Shown here: positions 10,112-20,012 of the stretch, piece after piece
How positions within the stretch are numbered: the stretch's first letter is position 1
Layout of the letters: each line of letters starts with the position of its first letter
The notes under the pieces: model-generated
What the model was told of the DNA's origin: nothing
The model's input: the letters and a program-made list of their open reading frames with translations, nothing else
The model's database searches: none
Position numbers and translations under genes: made by a program
From: Mesorhizobium sp. dw_380
Lineage (GTDB): Bacteria; Pseudomonadota; Alphaproteobacteria; Rhizobiales; Rhizobiaceae
DNA: 64,000 nucleotides
Assembly: GCF_018588885.1 (NCBI RefSeq)
Contig: NZ_JAFFIW010000006.1
Coordinates: 124,001 to 188,000, forward strand
Direction of reading: 5' to 3'

Positions 10112-11282
10112 CAAGGCGCTCAAGATCGCGATCGTCGCGGGCGAGGAATCAGGCGATCTGCTTGGCGCCGACATCGTGCGTTCGCTCCGCCAGGCAACAG
10201 GCCGCCAGGTGCAACTCGTCGGCCTCGGCGGCCGCCATCTCACGGAATTGGGCCTGGTGTCGCCCTTCGATGCCGGCGAGATCGCGCTGATGGGTTTTAG
10301 CGCCGTCCTGCGCGATCTGCCGCGTTTGGTCAGGCGGATCAACCAGCTGGCCAAAACCGTCGCGGACGAAAGGCCGGACTGCCTGGTCACCATCGACAGC
10401 CCGGATTTTTCCTTGCGCGTCGCCAAGAAGGTGCGTGCGGCCAATCCGTCGATCCCCATCATCCACTATGTCTGCCCGAGCGTCTGGGCCTGGCGGCCGG
10501 GCAGGGCGGTGGCGATGAAGCCCTATGTCGACCATATCCTCTGCATCCTGCCGTTCGAGGTGAAGGAACTCGAGCGATTGGATGGGCCGCCCGGCACCTA
10601 TGTCGGGCATCGCCTCACACATGATGCGGGTGTGCTTGCTGCCGCGAAGGCGCAGGAGCTGCCGCGCGATCTTGCTCCGGATCGCATCAAGACGCTGCTC
10701 GTCCTGCCCGGCTCGCGGCGCGGCGAGGTGCGGCGGCTGCTCGACCCATTCGGCGAAACGGTGTCGATGCTGCGCGCTCGCGGACATCGCCTGCGGCTGC
10801 TTTTACCGACGGTGCCGCACGTCGCCGACCTCGTCAAATCTTCGGTCGCAAGGTGGGATGAAAAGCCCGAGATCATCATCGATCCCCAACGCAAATGGCA
10901 GGCTTTCGGCAAGGCCGATGCCGCGCTGATCGCATCAGGGACGGTATCGCTGGAACTCGCGCTCGCCGGCGTGCCGATGGTCTCGTGCTACAGGCTCGAT
11001 CCCATTGCACGGGCCGTCGTGCCATATCTGGTTCCAGTCTGGTCGGCGCTGCTGCCCAACCTGATCGCGGATCGTGCGCTTATTCCGGAATTCTACAATG
11101 AGTACGTCAGGCCGAACAATCTGGCCCGGCAGATGGAAGCGCTGTTCGCCGACAGCGGCATGCGCGCCTGGCAGAAGGATGGCTTTGCCGAGATCGCCAG
11201 GCGCATGGCAACGGACAGACCGTCGGGCGAGATCGCGGCCCAGGTGGTGATGGGATGCATCAAAAGAGCGAATAGGGAGTAG
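10104..11282 (+). CDS. lpxB: Lipid-A-disaccharide synthase
   Basis: Condenses lipid X with UDP-2,3-diacylglucosamine to the lipid A disaccharide at the inner membrane. The 392-aa GT-B glycosyltransferase has the N-terminal IAIVAGEESGDLLGA and the family signature VCPSVWAWRPGRA. It starts at ATG 10104, overlapping lpxI by 8 bp. The last residues (RANRE) and the TAG stop are read from the heptamer repeat described at 11267-11350, so the natural C-terminus may have been changed by that repeat. Confidence 0.96.
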   Translation: MADKALKIAIVAGEESGDLLGADIVRSLRQATGRQVQLVGLGGRHLTELGLVSPFDAGEIALMGFSAVLRDLPRLVRRINQLAKTVADERPDCLVTIDSPDFSLRVAKKVRAANPSIPIIHYVCPSVWAWRPGRAVAMKPYVDHILCILPFEVKELERLDGPPGTYVGHRLTHDAGVLAAAKAQELPRDLAPDRIKTLLVLPGSRRGEVRRLLDPFGETVSMLRARGHRLRLLLPTVPHVADLVKSSVARWDEKPEIIIDPQRKWQAFGKADAALIASGTVSLELALAGVPMVSCYRLDPIARAVVPYLVPVWSALLPNLIADRALIPEFYNEYVRPNNLARQMEALFADSGMRAWQKDGFAEIARRMATDRPSGEIAAQVVMGCIKRANRE

Positions 11283-11350
11283 CAAATAGCGAGTAGGGCC
11301 GGGTGCCGACCAGCGCCCGCTGCCTTCCTATTCGCTATTCGCTATTCGCT
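11267..11350. repeat. Heptamer-repeat hairpin between lpxB and gltA
   Basis: The left arm (11267-11298) is about four degenerate 7-nt units of the type AATAGCG. The right arm (11327-11350) is CCTATTCG followed by CTATTCG units, the reverse complement of the same heptamer. The arms can fold into a long imperfect hairpin with a GC-rich loop, placed exactly at the convergent end of lpxB and gltA, so it probably serves as a bidirectional terminator. The same design with a different heptamer occurs at 37470-37552. Confidence 0.7.
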
Positions 11351-11355
11351 GAAAC

Positions 11356-12684
11356 TTACCGCTTGGCGATCGGCACGTAGTCGCGCTCCGGCGCGCCGGT
11401 GTAGAGCTGGCGCGGGCGGCCGATCTTCTGGCGCGGGTCCTCGATCATCTCTTTCCACTGCGCAATCCAGCCGACGGTGCGGGCAACCGCGAACAGCACG
11501 GTGAACATGGTGGTGGGGAAGCCCAGCGCCTTCAGCGTGATGCCGGAATAGAAGTCGACATTCGGGTAGAGCTTCTTCTCGATGAAATAGGGATCGGTCA
11601 GCGCGATCTTTTCCAGCTCCATGGCGATGTCGAGCAGCGGATCGTCCTTGATGCCGAGTTCGCCCAGAACTTCATGCGCCGTCTTCTGCATGATCTTGGC
11701 GCGCGGATCGTAGTTCTTGTAGACGCGATGGCCAAAGCCCATCAGCCGGAACGGGTCGTTCTTGTCCTTGGCGCGGGCGATGAATTCCGGGATGTGATCG
11801 ACATGGCCGATCTCGCCCAGCATGTTGAGCGCAGCTTCATTGGCGCCACCATGGGCCGGGCCCCACAGGCAAGCGATGCCGGCGGCGATGCAGGCGAACG
11901 GGTTGGCGCCCGAAGAGCCGGCAAGGCGAACGGTCGAGGTCGAGGCGTTCTGCTCGTGATCGGCGTGCAGGATGAAAATGCGCTCCATGGCGCGGGCCAG
12001 CACCGGATTGATCTTGTACTCCTCGCACGGCACCGCAAAGCACATGTGCAGGAAGTTGGCGGCGAAATTCAGCTCGTTCTTCGGGTAAATGAAGGGCTGG
12101 CCGATGTGGTACTTGTAGGCCATGGCCGCGATCGTCGGCATCTTGGCGATCAGCCGCATGGAAGCGACCATGCGCTGGTAGGGATCGGAAATGTCGGTCG
12201 AGTCGTGATAGAAGGCCGACAGCGCGCCGACCACGCCGCACATCACCGCCATCGGGTGCGCGTCGCGGCGGAAGCCGGTGAAGAAGCGCGACATCTGCTC
12301 ATGCACCATGGTGTGGCGCGTCACGCGGTAATCGAAATCGTCCTTCTGCGCCTTGGTCGGCAGTTCGCCATAGAGCAGGAGATAGCAGACTTCGAGGAAG
12401 TCGCCGTGCTCGGCCAACTGGTCGATCGGATAACCGCGGTGCAGGAGAATGCCGGCATCGCCATCGATGAAGGTGATTTCGGACTCGCAGCTTGCGGTCG
12501 AGGTGAAGCCGGGATCGTAGGTGAAGGCGCCGGTGGTGCTGTAGAGCGTGGCGATGTCGATGACGTCGGGTCCGACAGAACCGCTTCGCACCTTGAATTC
12601 ATGAGTCTTGCCGCCGAATTCCAGCGTTGCCGTGGCCTCCTGGCCCTTGCCGCCCACATCCAGTTTTTTAGCAGCTTCGGTCAT
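11356..12684 (-). CDS. gltA: Citrate synthase (type II)
   Basis: Condenses oxaloacetate with acetyl-CoA, the entry step of the TCA cycle. The 442-aa protein has [20 protein letters not shown] near its start, the catalytic His in [14 protein letters not shown], the [15 protein letters not shown] segment and a C-terminal REPDYVPI-like end ([10 protein letters not shown]). Length and the beta-strand-rich N-terminus fit the hexameric NADH-sensitive type. ATG at 12684 is preceded by a good AAGGAG site; an in-frame ATG 16 codons upstream is not. It runs convergently to lpxB. Confidence 0.97.
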   Translation of the reverse strand: MTEAAKKLDVGGKGQEATATLEFGGKTHEFKVRSGSVGPDVIDIATLYSTTGAFTYDPGFTSTASCESEITFIDGDAGILLHRGYPIDQLAEHGDFLEVCYLLLYGELPTKAQKDDFDYRVTRHTMVHEQMSRFFTGFRRDAHPMAVMCGVVGALSAFYHDSTDISDPYQRMVASMRLIAKMPTIAAMAYKYHIGQPFIYPKNELNFAANFLHMCFAVPCEEYKINPVLARAMERIFILHADHEQNASTSTVRLAGSSGANPFACIAAGIACLWGPAHGGANEAALNMLGEIGHVDHIPEFIARAKDKNDPFRLMGFGHRVYKNYDPRAKIMQKTAHEVLGELGIKDDPLLDIAMELEKIALTDPYFIEKKLYPNVDFYSGITLKALGFPTTMFTVLFAVARTVGWIAQWKEMIEDPRQKIGRPRQLYTGAPERDYVPIAKR

Positions 12685-12867
12685 TGCGAACTCCTTCTTG
12701 TTTCTCATGCCGGCAAAGGCAAATTTTTGCAAAGCGACACGTCGAAATCACCGCAATGCGCGTATTCGCCACCGCATTTTAGGAGGTGCGTGCCAGATTG
12801 GGCCAGAGCCTAATGTTGCACTGCGAAACCCGCCTTTCAATGCCAATCTTCTTGGGCCAGTTTGCTC

Positions 12868-14292
12868 CTAATCGATTTGATCGCCTATGCGCGCCAGGCT
12901 TTCCTCGCGCCCCAGAACGGCCAGTACGTCGAATACGCCCGGGGAGGTGCTTTTGCCGGTCAGGGCGGCCCGCAAGGGCTGCGCCACGGCGCCAAGCTTG
13001 TAGCCTCCGGCCAGCGCGTAGTCGCGGACCGCCGCTTCCGCCGCTGCAGCCGTCCAGTCGCCCGAAAGCGCGTTCAAAGCTTCGTGAGCGCCGCGCAGGA
13101 TCTTGCGGGCATCGTCATTGAGCAGGAGCGCTGCCTTGTCGTCGATCGGCAGCGGCCGCGTGGCAAACAGGAAGGCCGCACCATCGACGAGCTCGACAAG
13201 CGTCTTGGCGCGCTCCTTCAGGCCCGGAAGTGCCGCCAGCAGCTGCGCCTTGTTGTGTTCGTCAAGACGCGCGGCCATCGCCGGGCCACCCTCGAGATAG
13301 GGCAGGGTGGCGATGAAGATGTCGAAGAGTTCGGCATCGGCCATGCGGCGCATATGGACGCCGTTCAGCGCCTCCAGCTTGGCGAAGTCGAAGCGGGCCG
13401 CGCCCTTGTTGACATCGCCGATGTCGAACCAGGAGATCATGTCCTTGATCGACATGATCTCGTCGTCGCCATGGCTCCAGCCCAGACGCGCCAGGTAATT
13501 GAGCAGCGCCTCCGGCAGATAGCCCATGGCGCGATAGGCCTCGACGCCGAGCGCTCCGTGCCGCTTCGACAGCTTGGCGCCGTCGGCGCCATGGATCAGC
13601 GGGATGTGCGACATCGACGGCACGTCCCAGCCCATGGCATCGTAGATCACGGTCTGGCGGGCGGCATTGGTCAGGTGATCGTCGCCGCGGATGATATGCG
13701 TGACCCCCATGTCGTGGTCGTCGACGACGACGGCGTGCATGTAGGTCGGGTTGCCGTCCGAACGCAGGATGATGAAGTCGTCGAGGTCCTTGTTGGGGAA
13801 GCGCACCTCGCCCTGGACGCGGTCGTGCACCACCGTCTCGCCCTCGGTCGGCGCCTTGATGCGGATGGCACCCTTGACACCGGACGGCGCCTCGGACGCA
13901 TCACGATCGCGCCATTGGCCATTGTAGCGCGGCGGCAGGCCCTTGGCCCGTGCTGCCTCGCGTATCGCCTCGAGTTCGGCAGGCGTCTCGTAGCTGTAAT
14001 AGGCCTTGCCCATGCGCACGAGTTCCTCGGCCACCTCGCGGTGGCGCGGCGCACGCTCGAATTGCGAGACCGCGTCGCCGTCCCAGGTCAACCCGAGCCA
14101 GGAGAGGCCGTCCAGGATGGCAGCCGTCGCCGCCTCGGTCGAACGCTCGCGATCGGTGTCCTCGATGCGCAGCAGCATCGTGCCGCCGGTGTGTTTGGCA
14201 TAGAGCCAGTTGAACAGCGCCGTGCGCGCGCCGCCGATGTGCAGGTAGCCGGTGGGCGAGGGGGCAAAACGGGTGACGACCTTGTCGGACAT
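12868..14292 (-). CDS. gltX: Glutamyl-tRNA synthetase
   Basis: Charges tRNA(Glu), and in many alphaproteobacteria lacking GlnRS also tRNA(Gln). The 474-aa class I synthetase has the HIGH-type motif HIGG (18-21) in [20 protein letters not shown] and a KMSKS-type loop AKLSKRHG near residue 240. The open frame on the opposite strand across this gene is a coding shadow. It lies upstream of gltA on the same strand with 183 bp between them, which shows no other gene. Confidence 0.97.
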   Translation of the reverse strand: MSDKVVTRFAPSPTGYLHIGGARTALFNWLYAKHTGGTMLLRIEDTDRERSTEAATAAILDGLSWLGLTWDGDAVSQFERAPRHREVAEELVRMGKAYYSYETPAELEAIREAARAKGLPPRYNGQWRDRDASEAPSGVKGAIRIKAPTEGETVVHDRVQGEVRFPNKDLDDFIILRSDGNPTYMHAVVVDDHDMGVTHIIRGDDHLTNAARQTVIYDAMGWDVPSMSHIPLIHGADGAKLSKRHGALGVEAYRAMGYLPEALLNYLARLGWSHGDDEIMSIKDMISWFDIGDVNKGAARFDFAKLEALNGVHMRRMADAELFDIFIATLPYLEGGPAMAARLDEHNKAQLLAALPGLKERAKTLVELVDGAAFLFATRPLPIDDKAALLLNDDARKILRGAHEALNALSGDWTAAAAEAAVRDYALAGGYKLGAVAQPLRAALTGKSTSPGVFDVLAVLGREESLARIGDQID

Positions 14293-14393
14293 GGAACTCT
14301 CGGGAAAGTCTGAAGCGGGGTGCGGATGCGCGGACTTTCGCGCGGTGCGCGTTCATGTAGCATAGGGTGTCGAGGGCGCAAGGGGCAGACCCG

Positions 14394-16847
14394 ATGGCTG
14401 GACGGGGCCGGGGTTCGGATCGAGGCGAGGACGCTGGGGTTGGCGTCAGCGAACGCTTGCTGTTTGCGGCGCCTTTGGCGGCCCCATTGCCATCGCCCTT
14501 CGTGCCTGCGCCCGGCGGCCCGCCGCTGCAGGCGGATATCCCAGCGCCAGTTCCACCCCCTGCCGCGGGCAGGATCGTGCGTGTGCGCCGGCAATTCAGC
14601 CTGCGATCATGGCCTCGCCTGCGCCACGGCGTGGCCAAGGCGGCGGAACTGGAGCTTGACCGGGGCATCGCCTTCCTGCTGGTGCCGGTCTGTCTGGCCG
14701 TTGGAGCGATCGGCTACTTCTCGCTGGCGGAGGAGCCCGATTTTGCAAAGCCGGTCGCGGTCGTCGTGCTGATGGCGATCTGCGCGCTTGCCGCGCGCTC
14801 CCGGCCTAAAACCCATCTGAGCTTCATGGCGGTGCTGTTGTGCACGCTTGGCTTGCTCGCCGCGAAAGTCGAGACTTGGCGCACCGGAACCCGAACGCTG
14901 GGCTCGGAAATCTCGACACAACTGACCGGCCGCGTGGTCTCACTGGAGCAGATGGAGACCGGCCGCATCCGACTAACCATAGACGTGACTTCGACCGCCC
15001 GGCCGAAACTGCGCTATGCGCCGGAACGGGTCCGGCTTTCGGCTCGCAAGATACCGCCGGAAATGACCGCCGGCTCGCTTATATCAGGCTACGCCAAACT
15101 GCTGCCCCCGACCGGCCCGGTGCGTCCGGACAGCTATGATTTCTCCTTCGACAGCTATTTCGCCGGCATTGGCGGCAGCGGATTCTTTCTCGGCAATCCA
15201 AAGATTGTCCCCGCCGACGACGGTGACATGCCTCTGTCGGCCCGCCTTTCCTCCGGGATAGAAAATGCCCGCGAGGCCATCGCCGACCATATCAGGGGCA
15301 GCGTTGGCGGCGCCGAAGGTGAGATCGCGGCGGCGCTGATCGTGGGTGTGCGCGCCGGCATTCCCGATGAAATCAACGAAGCGATGCGGCGCACCGGCAT
15401 CTATCACATCATCTCCATTTCCGGACTGCACATGGCATTGGTCGCCGGCACGATCATGGGTCTGCTGCGCGGCGCCTTCGCGCTGTTCCCGGACTTTTCC
15501 GCACGTCGGCCGGTGAAGAAATACGCCGCCGCCGCCGCACTGTTCTCGATTGCCGCCTATCTCGTCATTTCAGGCATCGTCGTTGCCGCCGAGCGCAGCT
15601 TCATCATGCTGGCGGTGATGCTGATTGCCGTTTTGTTCGATCGCGCGGCGCTGACCATGCGCAATCTGGCGATCTCGGCGATTGCTGTCATCGTGGTGTC
15701 GCCGCATGAGGTGGCAGGCCCGAGCTTCCAGATGTCGTTCGCCGCGACCGCGGCCTTGGTGGGCGCCTATGCCGGCTGGGCGGATCACCGAGCGGGAAAG
15801 ACGAGACCGCCACCGGCAAAGCGATCCTTGCCCGGGTTCCTGACGCGAAAATTCCTGCTGGCGACAGGTGGATTGGCCATGACCTCCATCATCGCCGGAA
15901 GCGCCACGGCGCTGTTTGCCATCTGGCATTTCCAGCGGGTATCGCCGCTCAGCCTGTTCGCCAACCTGGCCGTCATGCCGATCGTGTCGGTCGTGATGTT
16001 CCTGGCCGTTGCCAGCGCGCTGCTCATGCCGTTCGGATTGGACTGGCCAGCGCTCTACCTGATGGGCAAGGGCCTGACCGTCATGATCGCCATATCGGCG
16101 TGGATTTCGGACCGTTCGCCGGTCGACGCGGTCGGGCTGATCTCGCAGCAATCAGTGCTGCTCGTGACGATCGCCCTGGTCATCGCGACGATGGCGACGA
16201 CATGGCTGCGGCTCGCGGCGCTCCCATTCGCGCTTGCCGGCCTGTTGACGGTGTCGGACACGCGTACGCCCGATGTGCTGATCTCGGAAGATGCGCGGCT
16301 GGTCGCGCTGCCGATCGGGGGCGGCGAACTCGCGGTCAGCCGGGCACGTCCGAATGAATTCACCGTCGACAACTGGAAACGCGCGCTGAAATCCGAAACC
16401 ATCATCGTACCGGAGACGTTCAACAAGGCGGAGGGACAGTTCGACATTGCCGATGCCGTCAATCTGCCGCCGGGAGCGCCGTTCTATTGCACTGAAGGGA
16501 TCTGTCTCGCCAGGCATCCGTCCGGTGCGATCATAGCGCATGTCGAAGATCGCAAGGACACCTGGAAGGCCTGCGGTTTCGCCGACCTGATCGTCGTCAA
16601 TGACGCGACAGGCTATGATGCCTGCCACAATCCCCTGGTTCTCGTCGTCACCAAACGGCAACTCGCCCGCAAGGGCAGTGCGGCCGTCTTCTTCGACCGC
16701 CAATCCGCCACCGGTCCACCGATCATCAGCTTCGCGGTGGACAGGCCATATCGGCCCTGGCATGCGCAGCGAAAATTTTCACGCGAGGCGAGGGGAATGC
16801 CGCCCTATAGCAAACCCGAAAAGCCGGTTGCCGTCCCTGCTCAGTAA
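14394..16847 (+). CDS. comEC: ComEC/Rec2 family competence-type membrane protein
   Basis: Proposed DNA-uptake channel in the inner membrane. The 817-aa protein has an N-terminal soluble part with a DUF4131-like segment and then a many-helix competence domain. The domain holds the family hallmark [21 protein letters not shown] (first 20: [20 protein letters not shown]). The C-terminal part after about residue 620 lacks the histidine/aspartate motifs of a metallo-beta-lactamase domain, as in other rhizobial members. ATG 14394 was chosen; an in-frame start at 14367 is possible. The 3' end overlaps lexA by 7 bp tail to tail. Confidence 0.88.
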   Translation: MAGRGRGSDRGEDAGVGVSERLLFAAPLAAPLPSPFVPAPGGPPLQADIPAPVPPPAAGRIVRVRRQFSLRSWPRLRHGVAKAAELELDRGIAFLLVPVCLAVGAIGYFSLAEEPDFAKPVAVVVLMAICALAARSRPKTHLSFMAVLLCTLGLLAAKVETWRTGTRTLGSEISTQLTGRVVSLEQMETGRIRLTIDVTSTARPKLRYAPERVRLSARKIPPEMTAGSLISGYAKLLPPTGPVRPDSYDFSFDSYFAGIGGSGFFLGNPKIVPADDGDMPLSARLSSGIENAREAIADHIRGSVGGAEGEIAAALIVGVRAGIPDEINEAMRRTGIYHIISISGLHMALVAGTIMGLLRGAFALFPDFSARRPVKKYAAAAALFSIAAYLVISGIVVAAERSFIMLAVMLIAVLFDRAALTMRNLAISAIAVIVVSPHEVAGPSFQMSFAATAALVGAYAGWADHRAGKTRPPPAKRSLPGFLTRKFLLATGGLAMTSIIAGSATALFAIWHFQRVSPLSLFANLAVMPIVSVVMFLAVASALLMPFGLDWPALYLMGKGLTVMIAISAWISDRSPVDAVGLISQQSVLLVTIALVIATMATTWLRLAALPFALAGLLTVSDTRTPDVLISEDARLVALPIGGGELAVSRARPNEFTVDNWKRALKSETIIVPETFNKAEGQFDIADAVNLPPGAPFYCTEGICLARHPSGAIIAHVEDRKDTWKACGFADLIVVNDATGYDACHNPLVLVVTKRQLARKGSAAVFFDRQSATGPPIISFAVDRPYRPWHAQRKFSREARGMPPYSKPEKPVAVPAQ

Positions 16848-17593
16848 CGCCTGATCAGCCCAACGAGCTTGCCTTGCACCTTGACCCTGTCCGGTCCGAA
16901 AATGCGCGTCTCATAGGCCGGGTTGGCGGCTTCAAGGGCAATAGAGGCACCCTTGCGGCGAAACCGCTTCAGTGTCGCTTCTTCCTCATCGACCAGCGCC
17001 ACGACGATCTCGCCCGGGCTTGCCGTATTCGCATTGCGGATAATGACCGTGTCGCCATCGAAGATACCGGCCTCGATCATCGAGTCGCCCTTGACCTCAA
17101 GCGCGTAGTGCTCGCCGCCCATGATCATGTCCGGAGGCACAGAGATCGAATGCGTCTGGTGCTGGATGGCATCGATCGGCACACCGGCGGCGATGCGGCC
17201 CATCACCGGGATCGACACGGCGGAAACCGCGTCGTCGTCATTGCCGGCCGACGGTAAGCGCGACGGCGCCGGCTTGATCTGGCGGCCAAGGCTGCCCTGA
17301 CCGAGGCCGCCTTGACCGAGACTGCCCTGGATGACGCTTGGCGAGAACTTTTTCGCCGCGTTGAGACCGGGCGCGATCGAATCAGGCAATCTCAGCACTT
17401 CCAGCGCGCGCGCCCGGTTTGGTAGCCGGCGAATGAAACCGCGTTCCTCCAGCGCCGTGATCAGGCGATGGATCCCCGACTTGGAGGCAAGATTGAGCGC
17501 TTCCTTCATCTCGTCGAAGGAGGGCGGGATACCGCTTTCCTTCAGCCGTTCATGAATGAACATCAGCAGTTCATGTTGCTTGCGCGTCAGCAT
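16841..17593 (-). CDS. lexA: LexA repressor (SOS regulator, S24 protease)
   Basis: Represses SOS genes and self-cleaves when RecA filaments form. The 250-aa protein has an N-terminal winged helix ([20 protein letters not shown] onward), the Ala-Gly cleavage site in RIAAGVP (A136-G137), catalytic Ser in GDSMIEAG (S171) and catalytic Lys in ATLKRF (K209). The linker is long and carries a short internal repeat of the type [17 protein letters not shown] 17593 fits the conserved MLTRKQ start. An SOS box lies 72 bp upstream, indicating autoregulation. Confidence 0.97.
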   Translation of the reverse strand: MLTRKQHELLMFIHERLKESGIPPSFDEMKEALNLASKSGIHRLITALEERGFIRRLPNRARALEVLRLPDSIAPGLNAAKKFSPSVIQGSLGQGGLGQGSLGRQIKPAPSRLPSAGNDDDAVSAVSIPVMGRIAAGVPIDAIQHQTHSISVPPDMIMGGEHYALEVKGDSMIEAGIFDGDTVIIRNANTASPGEIVVALVDEEEATLKRFRRKGASIALEAANPAYETRIFGPDRVKVQGKLVGLIRRY

Positions 17594-17664
17594 GGCGGCC
17601 CCCAAGGCATTGAACGAAGGGTCTAAACCAGAATCGAAAAACAAACCCAGAACAAACACTATCT

Positions 17665-17679
17665 GTTCCAGTTGTGTTC
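17665..17679 (-). promoter_or_regulatory. LexA/SOS box upstream of lexA
   Basis: GTTC at 17665-17668 and GTTC at 17676-17679 are separated by exactly 7 bases (CAGTTGT). This is the alphaproteobacterial SOS operator GTTC-N7-GTTC, read on the plus strand. It lies 72 bp before the lexA start in an AT-rich promoter region. Confidence 0.9.
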
Positions 17680-17934
17680 TGCAACCGTTTAAAGTTTAGT
17701 GAATTTATTAAGACATCCGAAATTATTGCCCCCGGCAACAGGCGGCAATCGTGCGTCGCCATTGCCGGCGCAGGCGTTGAAATCGTTTGGTTAATGGCCT
17801 TCGGGGAGACCCTTGACGCGGGTTGGCATCGGTCGTTTGAAGGGCGTTGACGCAGTGGAGTTGCCCTGATTTCGTATAGGAACGAAACGAAATCAAAACG
17901 CCAACGGTCGCTGGCCTATGAGGGAGCGACAGGT
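17680..17934. other. Intergenic stretch upstream of lexA, no gene seen
   Basis: No convincing coding frame is present. The first part (17690-17730) is AT-rich and may hold the outer part of the lexA promoter. At 17867-17895 there is a 9-bp perfect inverted repeat, TGATTTCGT / ACGAAATCA with an 11-nt loop. It lies about 40 bp past the stop of the threonine-dehydratase remnant and may be its old terminator, though it has no U-run on that strand. Confidence 0.5.
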
Positions 17935-18042
17935 TCAGGGTTCCGGCACTGTTCCGGCCAACACCTGCGCATAGGCGCCGGCATCGATATTGTCGCCTGA
18001 GATGACGCAGACGACGTTGCAGGTCGCCTGCCCGGACGCGCG
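17935..18042 (-). pseudogene. 3' remnant of a threonine/serine dehydratase-like PLP enzyme gene
   Basis: Read leftward from 18042, the frame gives RASGQATCNVVCVISGDNID, then AGAYAQVLAGTVPEP and a TGA at 17935-17937. This matches the end of threonine dehydratase-type enzymes, where a buried strand is followed by SGGN(I/V)D and a helix. Only about 35 codons remain, and an in-frame TGA (18043-18045, also the stop of the GntR gene) lies just upstream, so there is no functional product. It suggests that a deletion or insertion at this edge removed the rest of the gene. Identification is from memory of the family and is moderately sure. Confidence 0.6.
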
Positions 18043-18816
18043 TCATCCAGAAACCGCTTTCAAGCTGCCGGCGCGTGCGGTGTAATTGTTGGCGCTGCTG
18101 TCTTCGCTGTGAACATAGACATGCAGCGTGTAGCCGATATGCGCCGTCATCAGTGCCTTTGCCCGCTCGACATCGCGATCGAGGGCGGCTTCCATGATCG
18201 CGGTGTGATGCTCGATCGCGATTGCCTCGCGCAGAGCGTCCATTGCCTCTCCATAGCCAGCCTTGAGGCCGGCCGCCGCCCGCAATGTCGGCGCCAGGCC
18301 GAGAAAACGATGATGCCGCCGCAGCTGATCCGCGATCGTCGAGCGGAAACGCAACAGCCAGTTGGACGTCGCCGCGCTCAGCAGCGCCGCATGGAAGGCC
18401 TCGTGGCTCTCGTCCCACTTGTCGACGGCCTCATCCGAGGGATCGTCGACCGCGGTCTTGCAGCGGGAGAGCCGGTAGTGAGCGGTGACGACCGCATCCT
18501 CCCATTCCCGGCCGCCTTTCTCGATCGATTCCAGGAACAGCGGGATTTCCACAACCATCCTTGCACGCGCCAGATCCTCGAGTTCGGCTCGCGATACGGG
18601 GGCGACGGCAAAGCCGCGATTGCTGATGGCGGTGACCAGGCGCTCGGCTTCAAGGCGAGACAATGCTTCGCGTAAAGGCGTCCAGCCGACGCCATATATG
18701 CCGCGCAGCGCACTCAGCTTGAGCGGCGCGCCCGGCATGAGGCGAGTGGTCAGGATATCGCGCCGCAGCAGCTGATAGGCCGCCTCCGTCTTTGTGGAGT
18801 TGTTCTGGTCCTGCAT
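18043..18816 (-). CDS. GntR family transcriptional regulator (FCD subfamily)
   Basis: A 257-aa regulator with an N-terminal winged helix (TEAAYQLLRRDILTTRLMPG, then PLREALSRLEAERLV) and a C-terminal all-helical FCD ligand domain with conserved acidic and His residues (AFHAALLSAATSNWLL). It is divergent from the ABC importer and kynureninase genes, so it most likely controls them in response to tryptophan, kynurenine or a related compound; that is inference. Two palindromic sites lie in the shared promoter gap. Its last residues run into the dehydratase remnant in the same frame, so the C-terminus may be altered. Confidence 0.88.
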   Translation of the reverse strand: MQDQNNSTKTEAAYQLLRRDILTTRLMPGAPLKLSALRGIYGVGWTPLREALSRLEAERLVTAISNRGFAVAPVSRAELEDLARARMVVEIPLFLESIEKGGREWEDAVVTAHYRLSRCKTAVDDPSDEAVDKWDESHEAFHAALLSAATSNWLLRFRSTIADQLRRHHRFLGLAPTLRAAAGLKAGYGEAMDALREAIAIEHHTAIMEAALDRDVERAKALMTAHIGYTLHVYVHSEDSSANNYTARAGSLKAVSG

Positions 18817-18845
18817 CGCGGTCCGTCCATCGTCGGGCTTGCGAA

Positions 18846-18886
18846 ATTATATATGATGGGTGGGCATAGCAAGAATTATATATAAT
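18846..18886. promoter_or_regulatory. Paired palindromic operator-like sites for the GntR regulator
   Basis: ATTATATATAAT at 18875-18886 is a perfect 12-bp palindrome. ATTATATATGAT at 18846-18857 is the same word with one change, 29 bp away. Both lie between the divergent GntR and ABC binding-protein genes. FCD-type GntR proteins bind short AT-rich palindromes near their own promoter, so these are the natural candidates. Confidence 0.6.
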
Positions 18887-18967
18887 GTTTGACATGCGGT
18901 GATGGACTGACCATGATCGCTGACGTGCCGTCCAATAAGCGGCACCAATCAAATCTGGGAGGAAATG

Positions 18968-19954
18968 ATGTTGAAGTCGAAATCCGCTTGGCTGTCGGGA
19001 TTGGCCCTGGCAGGCGCATTGATGATCAGCGCCGGCAGTGCCGCGGCCGATCAGATTCGTGTTGGCATTGCCAATTTCGGCGAGCATCCCCAGCTCAACG
19101 CCGCGATAGCCGGCTTCAAGAAGGCGCTGACGGAAAACGGCTTCGTCGAGGGCAAGGACGTCGTCTACACGGAAAGCCATACTAATTTCGATGCATCGCT
19201 GGTGCCGCAGATGATCGCCAAGCTGCAGGCTGAGCAGCCTAAGCTCATCTACACCATCACCACGCCGGTCTCGCAGATCGCCAAGAAGGCGCTGGCGGGC
19301 TCCGGCATTCCGATCGTCTTTGCCGCGGTCACCGATCCGGTGGCGGCCAAGCTCGTGCCGTCGTGGGACGCTGGAGACGAAGGCATGACCGGCGCCTCCG
19401 ATCTGCAGGACGTCGCCGCAGTGATGGCCTTCACGAAGAAGCTGCTGCCGAACGCTAAGCGCTTCGGCGTGCCCTACAATCCGGGTGAGGCCAATGACGT
19501 TGCCCTGATCGAAAAGATCAAGGCGGCGGCGCCCGCGGCAGGCTTCGAGGTCGTGGAAGTCGGCATCGACAACGTCAATGACATCCAGCAACGCATCGCT
19601 TCGCTCGCCGGCAAAGCCGACGTGATCTACGGCCCGACCTCGAACCTGATCCAGCCGGCGATCGCCGCCGTCTCCGCGGCCGCTCGCCAAGCCGGCATCC
19701 CGGTCGTCAACGCCGACGATAGCGCGGTCCGCAACGGCACCGTGCCGGCAAGTTTCGCGGTCAATTACCAGCAGGTCGGCATGAATGCCGGCAACATCGC
19801 CGCCGAGATCCTCAAAGGCAAGGATCCCAAGACGATCGCGCCGTCACGCCCGGCCTACAAGGACCACATGGCGCTGATCTCGCGCAAGGCGATGGCGGCG
19901 TTCGGCATCGAGATACCAGCTTCGATGGCCGATTGCGGCTGCATCGTCGACTGA
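18968..19954 (+). CDS. ABC transporter substrate-binding protein, TrpX-like family
   Basis: Periplasmic binding component of an ABC importer. The 328-aa precursor has a signal peptide (about 1-26, ending AGSAAA before DQIRVGIANF) and the two-lobed fold of the ABC_sub_bind family, which includes streptococcal TrpX. ATG 18968 is 5 nt from a GGAGG site; ATG 18965 would be only 2 nt away. The next genes encode the ATPase and permease of the same system, then kynureninase. Tryptophan, kynurenine or anthranilate are therefore the likely ligands, by context only. Confidence 0.88.
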   Translation: MLKSKSAWLSGLALAGALMISAGSAAADQIRVGIANFGEHPQLNAAIAGFKKALTENGFVEGKDVVYTESHTNFDASLVPQMIAKLQAEQPKLIYTITTPVSQIAKKALAGSGIPIVFAAVTDPVAAKLVPSWDAGDEGMTGASDLQDVAAVMAFTKKLLPNAKRFGVPYNPGEANDVALIEKIKAAAPAAGFEVVEVGIDNVNDIQQRIASLAGKADVIYGPTSNLIQPAIAAVSAAARQAGIPVVNADDSAVRNGTVPASFAVNYQQVGMNAGNIAAEILKGKDPKTIAPSRPAYKDHMALISRKAMAAFGIEIPASMADCGCIVD

Positions 19955-19966
19955 AATCGGGCCCGC

Positions 19967-19996
19967 AAAGGTGACGGCGTTGGAGCCGTCACCTTT
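19967..19996 (+). terminator. 12-bp perfect hairpin after the binding-protein gene
   Basis: AAAGGTGACGGC (19967-19978) and GCCGTCACCTTT (19985-19996) pair perfectly around the loop GTTGGA. There is no U-run, and the next gene's ribosome-binding site follows at once. It is more likely a 3' mRNA-protecting or partial-termination hairpin that keeps binding-protein mRNA in excess of the ATPase and permease mRNA. Confidence 0.65.
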
Positions 19997-20012
19997 CAGG
20001 TCAGGAGGGACG

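Noticed and set aside
11267..11350. CRISPR-like array from tandem repeats
   Set aside because: The units are 7 nt without spacers and are arranged as an inverted pair, which is a hairpin rather than a CRISPR array.
12862..14313. Long open frame (about 480 codons) on the plus strand across gltX
   Set aside because: It lies exactly antisense to glutamyl-tRNA synthetase with its class I motifs. High-GC codon usage leaves the opposite strand open, and its product resembles no family.
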